Source of the DNA: Chloracidobacterium sp. CP2_5A
GTDB taxonomy: Bacteria > Acidobacteriota > Blastocatellia > Chloracidobacteriales > Chloracidobacteriaceae
Assembly (NCBI GenBank): GCA_002254845.1
Contig: NKPT01000029.1
Coordinates: 1 to 41,839 of the forward strand
Length of the DNA: 41,839 bases
Direction: 5' to 3'
A model generated the notes under the pieces. The model did no database searches. It saw only the letters and a program-made list of their open reading frames with translations, and was not told the origin of the DNA. Every line of letters starts with the position of its first letter. Positions within the stretch are counted from its first letter, which is position 1. Made by a program: the position numbers and the translations under genes. Positions 7,780 to 17,262 of this stretch are shown in pieces.

Positions 7780-8430
7780 ATGCCGGAGGTGGGAGGCGTC
7801 AACAACCGCCAGCCGCTGCCAGGCGGCAGCGCGGCGGGCGGCGGTAACGAGCGGGTTGGCGGAACGCGGTTCAACCCTGTTGCAGGAACTGTCGGGCAGC
7901 CGGGCGAAATTGGACAACCCCGCGGACTGCCCGCGCCGGAAGCTCCCGGACAGAAAAATATTCTGCCCGACGCCTTGCTTGGGCGCGACCCGTCGCAGGC
8001 ATTGGCGGCAGAGCAACTGCGAGCCACCGGCGGCGCTTCCGCCACCGAGGAACTGTTGGGCCTCAACCAGCAGCCAACCATGCCCGGCGCGATACTTCCG
8101 CCGCTGGGCAACGATGTCGCGCTGCGGCATCTGACGCCCACAATGCGGCGCGAGCTGCTGCGCCGACTGCTTGACCGCCAGCAGCGAAACGCGCGACGGC
8201 TGTTGGCCGTCTTGCCCCGCGACGAAGAAGAGACTTCTGAGCGCCGCCGTCGCCGGGCGCTCCCTGAAGAAGCGGCTGGGGCCGAGGCCCTCGCTGCTCT
8301 GCCGGAGCCGCAGCGCGAGCGAGCCGCCAGCGAGCTGCATCAATCGCTGCGGCTGCTTGAGCTGATTGACCGCCTGATGGCGCTGCAGGACGAAACCCTG
8401 GCGCAGATGAGCGCCAGCGCCCAGCGGTGA
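7780..8430 (+). CDS. Unrecognised protein after sctU: disordered N-terminus, helical C-terminus
   Basis: A 216-residue protein, family not recognised. ATG 7780 follows a GGGGAGGG site about 10 nt upstream. Residues 1-100 are Gly/Pro/Asn-rich and low in hydrophobics, as in secreted type III substrates or flexible linkers. Residues 105-216 are strongly helical and charged, with LTPTMRRELLRRLLDRQQRN, a run of five arginines, and a final helix LRLLELIDRLMALQDETLAQ. There is no signal peptide or membrane segment. It is the last gene of the cluster (49 nt after sctU), and a hairpin follows its stop. Candidate roles are a secreted regulator, a length-control protein or a C-ring-associated protein; none is proven. 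Confidence 0.55.
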   Translation: MPEVGGVNNRQPLPGGSAAGGGNERVGGTRFNPVAGTVGQPGEIGQPRGLPAPEAPGQKNILPDALLGRDPSQALAAEQLRATGGASATEELLGLNQQPTMPGAILPPLGNDVALRHLTPTMRRELLRRLLDRQQRNARRLLAVLPRDEEETSERRRRRALPEEAAGAEALAALPEPQRERAASELHQSLRLLELIDRLMALQDETLAQMSASAQR

Positions 8431-8453
8431 GGCGGCGGCGCGCTTTCCGCATC

Positions 8454-8486
8454 GGCGAGCGGATAGGGACAGGGGCCCCGCTCGCC
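8454..8486 (+). terminator. Hairpin after the export cluster
   Basis: Perfect 9-bp arms GGCGAGCGG (8454-8462) and CCGCTCGCC (8478-8486) with a 15-nt loop, starting 23 nt after the last stop of the plus-strand export cluster. No T-run follows, so it may act with Rho or as a message-stabilising end. Confidence 0.45.
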
Positions 8487-8528
8487 CGCCACGGCGCGCC
8501 GCGGCAGGGTCTCATCCGCGGGTTTCGG

Positions 8529-8546
8529 GCCGCCTGTCTTGGCGGC
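8529..8546 (-). terminator. Short hairpin after the histidine kinase gene
   Basis: GCCGCC (8529-8534) and GGCGGC (8541-8546) pair around a 6-nt loop, 7 nt beyond the stop of the minus-strand kinase gene. It is short and lacks a U-tract, so it is weak evidence for a terminator. Confidence 0.3.
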
Positions 8547-8553
8547 AAGCGCG

Positions 8554-9981
8554 CTAGCTGGCTTGCATGGGCAGACGGACGGTGAACACCGTCCCCTGCC
8601 CCACGGCGCTTTCCACCGAGATGCGCCCGCCGTGGGCCGTCACAATCCGCTTGACGATGGCGAGCCCAAGCCCGAAGCCCGAGCTGTCGCCCGGCCCGGC
8701 CTGGCGGTAGGGATCGAACATGGCGGCTTGAAATTCGGGCGCGATGCCGTGCCCGGTATCGGCAACGCTCATCACAATCCAATCGCCGTCCGCCGCGCCG
8801 CTAACCGTGACGCGCCCGCCCGGCGGGGTAAATTTGATAGCGTTTGAGAGCAGGTTAGAGAACGCCCGCTCCAGCTTCGGGCCATCCCCGACGAAAGGCG
8901 GCAAGTCATCCGGAAGGTCAATGTCCAGCGCGATACGCTTGTCCTGGGCTTGAAGCGCGACTTCGCCGACGCACCGGCGCGCCAGCGCGGACGGGAACAC
9001 CACGCCTTTTAGAAGCGTCATGCCGGCTTGGTTGGAGCGAAACAGCTCAAGCAAGTCGCCGGCAAGCCGGGCGACTTTTTCCAGACCCTGCCGGGCCACG
9101 TCGATGGCGGCTTGCCAATCTTGGTCAGCGCCGGCGTTGCGCCGCTCGAATAAGTCCAGCGCCATTTGCATGCCCGTGAGGGGCGACCGGATATCATGAG
9201 CCACCATCGCGGTAAAATCCTCGCGCAACCGTTCGGCGGCTTTCCGCTCTGTAACGTCTCGGATAATAGCCACGAAGCTCGCCGCGTCTCTGGGGATAAC
9301 CCGCGCCTCAAACTCGCGCCACTGGCCTTGGCATCGGGCGCGATACTCGGCGATTGGCCGACTTTCCACCTTGAGCTGATGGATCGCCCGCATTAAAGCC
9401 GAAGCGGACTCCGGGGGCAGGATGTCGGTTAGTCGGGCGCCAGGCGTGATCGCCAGCTCGAACATCTCCGCCGGGCACGTCTCGCTTGACTTGAAGTAGG
9501 TCACCCGCCCGTCATAGCTTCCGCAAATGACGAGATCCGGCAGGGCGTCCATCAGCGCGGCATACTGATGCACTTGCGCCTGGAGCGTGGCTTCGCTCCG
9601 CGCCGCCTGGATAAGGCGCTGTAAGCGGCGGCCAAGCAGCTGGAGGCTGACTGGCTTGGCGATAAAGTCCGCGACGCCGGCCGCGAAGGCTTCCGCGATG
9701 ATCGGCGCGGCATCATAGGCTGTCACCATCAGAATAGGCCGCGTCGCGCCGCCCGGCAGGGCGCGAATTTGGCGACAGATGTCCAGCCCCGATCCGTCTG
9801 GGAGCATCGCGTCGAGGATAAACGCCTCCGGCAAGCCTTCGGCAAGGCTTGCCGTCGCTTCCGCGAGCGTCGCCGCGCTCCGCGCCCGGTAGCCTTGCTG
9901 CTTTAGAAAAGCCTCGAGCAGCTGGCGCTGCACAGCGTCATCTTCAACAACCAGTATGGTATCAACGGTGTCCGGCATCAT
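8554..9981 (-). CDS. Receiver-PAS-histidine kinase hybrid
   Basis: A 475-residue soluble signalling protein. Residues 5-125 are a response-regulator receiver: acidic pair near 14-15, phosphoacceptor Asp57 in FILDAMLPDGSG, Thr in MVTAYD and Lys in IAKP. A PAS domain follows (about 145-260, LMDALPDLVICGSYDGRVTY, ending IIRDVTERKAAERL). Then come a HisKA domain with the phosphorylated His in VAHDIRSPL and a catalytic ATPase domain with NLLSNAIKF (N box), VADTGHGI (G1) and GFGLGLAIV (G2). There is no membrane segment, so input comes through the receiver or PAS domain, probably from another kinase. ATG 9981 (or the adjacent 9978) puts the receiver at the N-terminus; a longer reading to 10164 would add a basic, unlike tail and overlap the divergent gene. 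The gap to that gene is 77 bp. Confidence 0.93.
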   Translation of the reverse strand: MMPDTVDTILVVEDDAVQRQLLEAFLKQQGYRARSAATLAEATASLAEGLPEAFILDAMLPDGSGLDICRQIRALPGGATRPILMVTAYDAAPIIAEAFAAGVADFIAKPVSLQLLGRRLQRLIQAARSEATLQAQVHQYAALMDALPDLVICGSYDGRVTYFKSSETCPAEMFELAITPGARLTDILPPESASALMRAIHQLKVESRPIAEYRARCQGQWREFEARVIPRDAASFVAIIRDVTERKAAERLREDFTAMVAHDIRSPLTGMQMALDLFERRNAGADQDWQAAIDVARQGLEKVARLAGDLLELFRSNQAGMTLLKGVVFPSALARRCVGEVALQAQDKRIALDIDLPDDLPPFVGDGPKLERAFSNLLSNAIKFTPPGGRVTVSGAADGDWIVMSVADTGHGIAPEFQAAMFDPYRQAGPGDSSGFGLGLAIVKRIVTAHGGRISVESAVGQGTVFTVRLPMQAS

Positions 9982-10058
9982 TACGGGCGGAAGAATTACC
10001 TTGCGGATTGTACCATGCAACCATCGGTGACGAAATTTCGCTTGTGGAGGCGCGCTTG

Positions 10059-11339
10059 ATGCCTGCTTTATCGCTTTGTTTCCTCGCTGTGTTCGGCTGG
10101 CTCGCCCTTGCCCCCGCCGCGGCCGCGGCGCGCCCATCCGCGCCTCAGTCAAAGCCCCCGTCAACAGAGGCGGCCCCCGCCGCGGCAGAAGCTTTTGAGC
10201 GCATTCGCGCGAGCGGATTCGACGCGCTTTACAACCTCGATTACCGCGGCGCGCGAGCCGCCTTTGAGCAACTCGTCAAGCTTGATCCCAGGCATCCGGC
10301 CGGCTACCTCGACTTAGCCAACGGCATGTGGGCCGAGAAGCTCTACCGAGCGCGCCGCCTGCAAGCGACAACCTACGCCGGCGAGACGTTTTTCGCGGAG
10401 ACGAAAGAGCCGTTTGACAAGGACTTCGACCAACGCTACCGGGAAGCCATCGCTTTGTCGATCCAGGTCGCTGACGCCCGACTCAAGGACAATCCGCGCG
10501 ACGCGGTGGCGCTCTACTACAAGGGCGCGGCGCATGGCTTGCTCGCAGCCTACGAGGCGACCATTACGCGCGCGTTCCTGGCCGCCCTGAGCCAGAGCAA
10601 CAAGGCGGTCGCCCTGCATCGCGAAACGCTCAAGATTGACCCCGACTATGCCGACGCCAACCTTTCCATCGGGCTGTACAACTATGTCGTCGGGTCGTTG
10701 CCGATCCCTGTCAAAATTGTCGCGGCGCTGGGCGGCGCGCGCGGCTCGAAGAAGCGCGGGCTGGCGTTGGTCGCCAAAGCCGCCAACGAAGGGCGCTCCG
10801 CGCGCGATGCGGCCCGACTGCTGTTGATCACGCTTTACAAGCGCGAGAAACGGTACGCCGAAGCCTTGCCCTATCTAGAAGCATTCACGCGACAGTATCC
10901 CGCCAACTATGTCGCCCGGCTGGAGCTAGCCGACACCCTGGCCCGCATGGGGCGGGTCGCGGAGGGCATCGTCATCTTTGAGCAGCTGGCAAAAGACCCA
11001 GCCGCCAGCGCTTATCAGGACGCCATCCGCTACCAGCTTGCCGACGCGCTCTTTTCCGTCGGGCGCGCGGAGGACGCCGTGCCGCATCTGCGCGCCGTGA
11101 TGACCTTGCCTGGCGCGAACCCTGATCTCGTCACGCTGGCCCAGTTGCGGCTTGGCGAGTCCCATGACGTGGCCGGGCGCCGCGCCGAGGCGGTATCCGC
11201 TTACCGGAGCGTTCTTCGGCGGCGCAATGTTTTTGACTCCCACGCCCGCGCGCAGGCGCGCCTGAAGAAGCCATACGCCTTGCCGGCGTCTGACGCCCCG
11301 CCCTCCACAGCCGAAGAAGCTGGGGAAGGCCAGCCATGA
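10059..11339 (+). CDS. Secreted tetratricopeptide-repeat protein
   Basis: A 426-residue protein. ATG 10059 has GGAGG 8 nt upstream and opens a good signal peptide ([20 protein letters not shown], cleavage after AAAAA or nearby), so it is exported to the periplasm or outer membrane side. The mature part is built of tetratricopeptide-like helical pairs, for example [20 protein letters not shown] near 55-75, [20 protein letters not shown] near 270-290 and [16 protein letters not shown]. Between these is a less typical region (about 80-240) containing [19 protein letters not shown]. Such proteins act as scaffolds; no enzymatic motif is seen. The upstream in-frame extension to 9849 overlaps the divergent kinase gene and is rejected. 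The stop overlaps the start of the DUF2256 gene (ATGA). Confidence 0.88.
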   Translation: MPALSLCFLAVFGWLALAPAAAAARPSAPQSKPPSTEAAPAAAEAFERIRASGFDALYNLDYRGARAAFEQLVKLDPRHPAGYLDLANGMWAEKLYRARRLQATTYAGETFFAETKEPFDKDFDQRYREAIALSIQVADARLKDNPRDAVALYYKGAAHGLLAAYEATITRAFLAALSQSNKAVALHRETLKIDPDYADANLSIGLYNYVVGSLPIPVKIVAALGGARGSKKRGLALVAKAANEGRSARDAARLLLITLYKREKRYAEALPYLEAFTRQYPANYVARLELADTLARMGRVAEGIVIFEQLAKDPAASAYQDAIRYQLADALFSVGRAEDAVPHLRAVMTLPGANPDLVTLAQLRLGESHDVAGRRAEAVSAYRSVLRRRNVFDSHARAQARLKKPYALPASDAPPSTAEEAGEGQP

Positions 11340-11506
11340 CGCACCAAAAGCCGCATCTGCCGGAGAAAATCTGTCCGGTATGCAAGCGACCGTTCGCCTG
11401 GCGCAAAAAATGGCGCCACGCATGGGAGCAGGTTGTGTATTGCTCGCGGGACTGCGCCGGACGCAAGCGCAAAGCGCCGCCGCGCAGCGAGCCGGTCGCC
11501 TCCTAG
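11336..11506 (+). CDS. DUF2256 small zinc-finger-like protein
   Basis: A 56-residue gene. It starts with ATG overlapping the TGA of the TPR gene (ATGA). The protein has the DUF2256 pattern: [19 protein letters not shown], then a Trp-rich link, then VVYCSRDC, giving CxxC...CxxxC spacing that can bind one zinc ion. The C-terminus is basic (AGRKRKAPP). The family is widespread, often encoded next to photolyase/cryptochrome-like genes, and has no established function. The overlap indicates co-translation with the TPR gene, though no functional link is known. Confidence 0.9.
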   Translation: MTHQKPHLPEKICPVCKRPFAWRKKWRHAWEQVVYCSRDCAGRKRKAPPRSEPVAS

Positions 11507-11834
11507 CCCGCTTTTCACCGCAGCTACGCTGTTGGGACGGCCGATGTCAGACGCCGCAGTTGCCTGAAGACGAAACGCGAGGCGCGCGCCGAGCGCGGCA
11601 AGACTGGAACCCTTGCTCTTATCGCTTCTGCGCCATTCGCGAGATGCCTGGTTGGGCGGAGTCCGCGTTTCGCTCGGATCCCTCGTTACCTCGGCCCGCC
11701 ATTGGCGAGCCTGGCTTTGTGTCGCCCGCTGCGCGGGCTGTTTCGCTTGACGCTCCGTGACCGCCGCCCCCCGGAAAGCCTGCTAGAGCGCAGCCTGCCG
11801 AACAAGGCGCGTTGGCGGGCGCCAACGCGCCCGC
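11507..11834. other. Intergenic region between convergent genes
   Basis: About 330 bp with no credible gene. The only reading frame across it is out of frame with DUF2256 and lacks family features. It ends in a strong palindrome (11806-11831) that can terminate transcription from either side. Confidence 0.6.
11806..11831 (-). terminator. 12-bp near-palindromic hairpin at gene end
   Basis: GGCGCGTTGGCG and CGCCAACGCGCC are exact inverted arms separated by two bases. It begins 4 nt beyond the stop of the minus-strand hydrolase gene. As RNA it folds equally on both strands; the U-tract is poor (TTGTT downstream on the minus strand). Confidence 0.55.
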
Positions 11835-13988
11835 TTACCGCAACGCTTGCAGGTAGGCCTGCGCGTACGAGGCGATCAAATCCGCCCGGTCGGTGCCGTT
11901 CACCGAGCGCCGCGCGTTGAAGAAGTCCACGCGATTGCTGTTGATGTAGTCTGACAGCTTGCGGCCGGTAAACGTCCCGTCGCGCATGCCAATGACCAGA
12001 ATCCGCGCCGCGATGTCCGGTCGCGTCGTCAGTTCGGGCTGGCCGACCAAATCCATCCCCAGGCGGCGCGACCAGTCCGCGTAGTTGGCGCGGCCGGTAA
12101 TCTGCACGTAGCCGCGCCCGCGGTAGCGATAGCCGTCGCCCGGCTGCGTGTTGCCCAGGTCGCGGCGACCTTCATAGCCGCGCTGCTGCTCCGTCGGCCC
12201 CCAGATTTCGGTCATCCACCGGCCCAGGCCCGATTCATGCTGCGCCGTCGCCAGCACGTACGCCGTCTGTTCGGGCGTCAGTCCGGCGCGCTGCGCCTCG
12301 GCCAGAATGCGCGGCACGGCGTCCTGCGCGTAGCTGCGTAGCGACGCAGGCGCGACGCTCAAGACCCGCTGCACGTCGTAGGTCGTCTGCGGCGGCGCGC
12401 CGCCGTTGGCCGGGGGCGCGGGCGCGGGCGCGCCGCCAAGCGCCCGCGTCAGCGCCGAGCGCGTCAACGGACCATAGGAGCCCGTCGCCGGGACGCCGTT
12501 CGCGCTCTGAAACGCCTTCAGGGCCGCCTCGGTGCGCGGCCCGAAGACGCCGGGGCCGGTGTTCATATCGGACTGGCTCAGGTAGCCCAGCCTGACAAGC
12601 GCCGTCTGGAGCTGCTGTACGGCCGCGCCGCGCGATCCGCGCTGCAAGTCAACCTGCGGCGCGAGCAAGCCCGTCTGGGGCGGCGCGCCGCCGCTCGCGG
12701 GCGGCGCCGGAGCGGCCGGCGGATTGTTCCCCGCCGTTCCCCGGTCGTTGACGAAGAACTGGACGCCCCGCGCGTTGCCGAAGCCATCCTGAAGCTGCCC
12801 GTAGTTGAAGTTGCGCGCGCCGGCCTGCGCAATGGCCGGGCCGCGACTGGTCATTTCGCCGGGCCGCACCATGGCGATATGTCCGATGCCGCCCGGATTG
12901 CGCCATGACGCCACGACCGGATGCCCCTGATTCGCCAGGCGTTGGGCTTCCGCGGCGCTGACTTCGCGCCAGCCGAACCGTCCGCCATGCGCGTTGAGCC
13001 ACTGATTGGTGGCGTTGGCATCCAGCTCGCGTCCGCGCCCAACGGCGGCGGGATTGCCGTTGCCGTCCACCCAGTGCGGAATTTCCGCGCGCATGGCGCG
13101 GGTCGCGTCCCACACAAAGATATTGCAGTAGGTGTTTCCGTCGCGCCGCGCGTAGCGCGGATTGACGCCGACAGCGAACTGGTTGAGCGCATTGTCGTAG
13201 GCGGCGCGGTTGCGGTTCGCCGGATCGCCCTGCAACGGCGCGTTGATCGGCTCCCAGGCGCGAACGTTGGTCGTGCCCGGCGCGGGGCGCGTCCCGTCGT
13301 AAATCAGCGCGCCGGGCGGCGTTGGTTGCGTCGGCTGGGCTGGTTGCGTTGGCGGCGTTGGTTGGGTCGCGGTCGGCGGCGCGCCGCTCCCTGGAATCGC
13401 AATCCGTTGACCGGGATAGATCAGGTTTGGATTCGCAAGGCCCGGATTGGCGCGCAGGATCGCGTCTACGCTCGTCCCGTACTGCCGGGCGATGCCCGAC
13501 AGGGTATCGCCAATGCGCACTCGGTGTTCCCGCCCGGCCGCCGGCGGCGCGGGCGGGGCAGGCTGGGTTGGAGGAGCGGGCGCCGGCGTTGTCGCTGGCT
13601 GCCGCGCGTTGCCGCCGGGGAGGTTGATGACTTGTCCGGGATAAATGAGATTCGGATTGCGAATCTGGAGGTTGGCTTGAATCAGACGCCCAAGGTCAAT
13701 GCCGTTTCGGGCCGCAATCTCGGACAGCGTATCGCCGCCGCGGACGACATACTGCCGCTCGCCGGTCGAGGACGGCGGCGGCGCGGGGGCGTGGCGCGGA
13801 ATCGTCAGGGTCTGCCCGGCGTAAATGAGATTCGGGTTGCGAATTTGCCGATTCGCCTGGAGGATTGATTGCACGGTGACGCCGTACCGCTGGGCGATGC
13901 CGGAGAGCGTTTCGCCCCGCTGGACAACATGCTGAACGCTACTGGACTGACTCGCCGGGGCCGCGCCCCGTGTCGCATTAACTCGCAT
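11835..13988 (-). CDS. LysM x3 / CHAP-like / PG-binding / GH19 cell-wall hydrolase
   Basis: A 717-residue multidomain protein acting on peptidoglycan or chitin. LysM modules lie at about 18-64 (HVVQRGETLSGIAQRYGV), 79-124 and 155-199, separated by Pro/Thr linkers. A CHAP- or NlpC-like domain follows (about 240-415) with Cys288 in NTYCNIFVWD and His370 in GGIGHIAMV as a likely Cys-His pair. A peptidoglycan-binding domain lies at about 448-515 (GSRGAAVQQLQTALVRLGYL). The C-terminal domain is GH19-like (about 535-717), with Glu585 in AQHESG as probable acid and YRGRGYVQITGRANY, the typical substrate-groove motif. ATG 13988 has GGAGG 10 nt upstream. The N-terminus (MRVNATRGAAPASQSS) is not a signal peptide, so export must use another route (type III, holin-like or lysis) or it acts inside. 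The nearby export cluster (3.4 kb away) makes a type III route worth considering. Confidence 0.9.
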   Translation of the reverse strand: MRVNATRGAAPASQSSSVQHVVQRGETLSGIAQRYGVTVQSILQANRQIRNPNLIYAGQTLTIPRHAPAPPPSSTGERQYVVRGGDTLSEIAARNGIDLGRLIQANLQIRNPNLIYPGQVINLPGGNARQPATTPAPAPPTQPAPPAPPAAGREHRVRIGDTLSGIARQYGTSVDAILRANPGLANPNLIYPGQRIAIPGSGAPPTATQPTPPTQPAQPTQPTPPGALIYDGTRPAPGTTNVRAWEPINAPLQGDPANRNRAAYDNALNQFAVGVNPRYARRDGNTYCNIFVWDATRAMRAEIPHWVDGNGNPAAVGRGRELDANATNQWLNAHGGRFGWREVSAAEAQRLANQGHPVVASWRNPGGIGHIAMVRPGEMTSRGPAIAQAGARNFNYGQLQDGFGNARGVQFFVNDRGTAGNNPPAAPAPPASGGAPPQTGLLAPQVDLQRGSRGAAVQQLQTALVRLGYLSQSDMNTGPGVFGPRTEAALKAFQSANGVPATGSYGPLTRSALTRALGGAPAPAPPANGGAPPQTTYDVQRVLSVAPASLRSYAQDAVPRILAEAQRAGLTPEQTAYVLATAQHESGLGRWMTEIWGPTEQQRGYEGRRDLGNTQPGDGYRYRGRGYVQITGRANYADWSRRLGMDLVGQPELTTRPDIAARILVIGMRDGTFTGRKLSDYINSNRVDFFNARRSVNGTDRADLIASYAQAYLQALR

Positions 13989-14066
13989 CGCGCATACGCC
14001 TCCGCCTCGGATGTTTCATCCGCGTTATCGGCGGCGGCGGCGAGATGTTGCGCTTCCGTTGTCAGA

Positions 14067-14090
14067 AACGCCGATCTTTTGCGCGGCGTT
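14067..14090 (-). terminator. 7-bp hairpin at the end of the lipoprotein-like gene
   Basis: AACGCCG (14067-14073) pairs with CGGCGTT (14084-14090), which includes the stop codon of the minus-strand gene ending at 14089. On the minus strand the second arm is followed by only a short T-run, so termination would be weak. Confidence 0.35.
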
Positions 14091-14688
14091 ATGGGTAGGC
14101 GGCCGGGTTGTCGTCGTATTTCCAAAACATCTGCCCATTCAGCTTGACGCGCTGGCGGCCGGTTTCCTTATCCGGCGGCTGCGGCTCAATCTGGAGGCGG
14201 CTTTCAATCGGCACAAACAGCGACTCAACGCGGGCTTCGCCGTCCTCGATTTCGGTTTCCGAAGCGCAGGCGCCAGTCGCCGGAATCTCGCGGCCGCCGA
14301 CAATGACCTCGCGCTCGACGGTTTGCAGGATGAGCTCCCGTCCCTCAAGTCGCCAGCTTCCCTCGCGGCGACGCTCGCGGGCGGCGCAGTTCATCTGGCT
14401 TGTATGAAAGCGAAAGCGTCCGTCGGGAAAGATCTGATAGGCGTCATTCCATCCCGCGCCCATGGACGGCGACGCTTGCCAGACGCCAACCAGCTTGGTT
14501 TCCAAGGCGCTTTTTCCTCCGCGCAATCGTTTCTGAAGGGACGCGACGGCAGCCAGCCAGGTCCGCGGCGGCGCAGCCGGCGAGATGGCGACGCGGCAGC
14601 CGTCAATCGCGCCGCTAGCCAAAACGAGCAGCCACGCGCTCGTCAAGCGTCTCAATGATTGTAAGCGGCGACAGGCGGGCGACACCAT
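14089..14688 (-). CDS. Putative exported or lipoprotein-like small protein
   Basis: A protein of about 199 residues if started at ATG 14688. It begins with a basic stretch and a hydrophobic segment (LTSAWLLVLASGAIDGC) whose AIDGC end resembles a lipobox imperfectly, so lipidation at that Cys is possible. The rest is beta-rich: LVGVWQASP, then DAYQIFPDGRFRFH, then EGSWRLEGRELILQT, a pattern like lipocalin-type or META-like domains that compare variant with blank. Cysteines in SQMNCAARE and TGACASE could form a disulfide in the periplasm. There is no strong ribosome-binding site; a longer reading from 14748 adds a basic tail and is less likely. It follows the four-helix membrane protein gene on the same strand by about 90 nt. 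Function unknown. Confidence 0.6.
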   Translation of the reverse strand: MVSPACRRLQSLRRLTSAWLLVLASGAIDGCRVAISPAAPPRTWLAAVASLQKRLRGGKSALETKLVGVWQASPSMGAGWNDAYQIFPDGRFRFHTSQMNCAARERRREGSWRLEGRELILQTVEREVIVGGREIPATGACASETEIEDGEARVESLFVPIESRLQIEPQPPDKETGRQRVKLNGQMFWKYDDNPAAYP

Positions 14689-14780
14689 CCTAAGCGCTAC
14701 ATCTTGTCGGCGCGCGGCGGACTGCCGCCGCGCGCCGACTCTCAACATTGGCGAGCTGCTTCAGCGCGCTTCCCGGCGCA

Positions 14781-15233
14781 TCAAGCCGCCGGCGGCGACA
14801 AGTCATCGCCTTCCACGGCCGTTTTGAGCATCGCTGTCGGGACGACTACCGCCGCCACCACGAACAGGCAGTAACCAAGCGCCATGAGGACCGCGCGGCG
14901 CTCGCCGTACTGCCCGCGCGACAGAAAAAACGTCCAAAACGTCGCCACAGCGACCTCGACGACCGGCAGCAGAAGCAGCTTGCGATTGGCGACGGGATCG
15001 AGGCCGATGAGCAAGTACGCCGCGGCGACAACGCAGAGGGCAATGCCATACTGCTGCGTCATCGCCGGGTCCTTGATGTCCCAGCCGTAGAAGCTGGCGG
15101 CTGCGTCCTGAAAAAACAGCGCCATCAGCGCGTTAGCCAGCTCAACGCCGGTCAGAGCGAGAAAAACGGCTTGCAGCCAATAGCGGACGTAGGTCGGCGA
15201 CTTTGAAGGCGTTTTAGGATTCGCGCGTTCCAT
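14781..15233 (-). CDS. Four-helix inner-membrane protein of unknown function
   Basis: A 150-residue protein with four hydrophobic segments at about 18-42 ([20 protein letters not shown]), 60-78 ([17 protein letters not shown]), 86-105 ([18 protein letters not shown]) and 113-135 ([20 protein letters not shown]). The N-terminus is basic and hydrophilic and lies in the cytoplasm if the positive-inside rule holds. I recognise no named family; the layout resembles small DoxX- or DUF-type membrane proteins. ATG 15233 is 80 bp from the divergent acetyl-CoA synthetase start, so the two share a promoter region. No clear ribosome-binding site is seen. Confidence 0.72.
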   Translation of the reverse strand: MERANPKTPSKSPTYVRYWLQAVFLALTGVELANALMALFFQDAAASFYGWDIKDPAMTQQYGIALCVVAAAYLLIGLDPVANRKLLLLPVVEVAVATFWTFFLSRGQYGERRAVLMALGYCLFVVAAVVVPTAMLKTAVEGDDLSPPAA

Positions 15234-15312
15234 GCTATCAGGCTACACTTGCCTTTGGGCCGGCGACAACCCGCCCTGCCGTCGGCTATGCTCAATGCGG
15301 AGACTGCCACCT

Positions 15313-17258
<1,946 letters not shown>

Positions 17259-17262
<4 letters not shown>

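Noticed and set aside
12921-13868. 315-codon plus-strand frame opposite the wall hydrolase
   Set aside because: Gly/Arg-rich antisense of LysM and Pro-linker repeats; not a gene.
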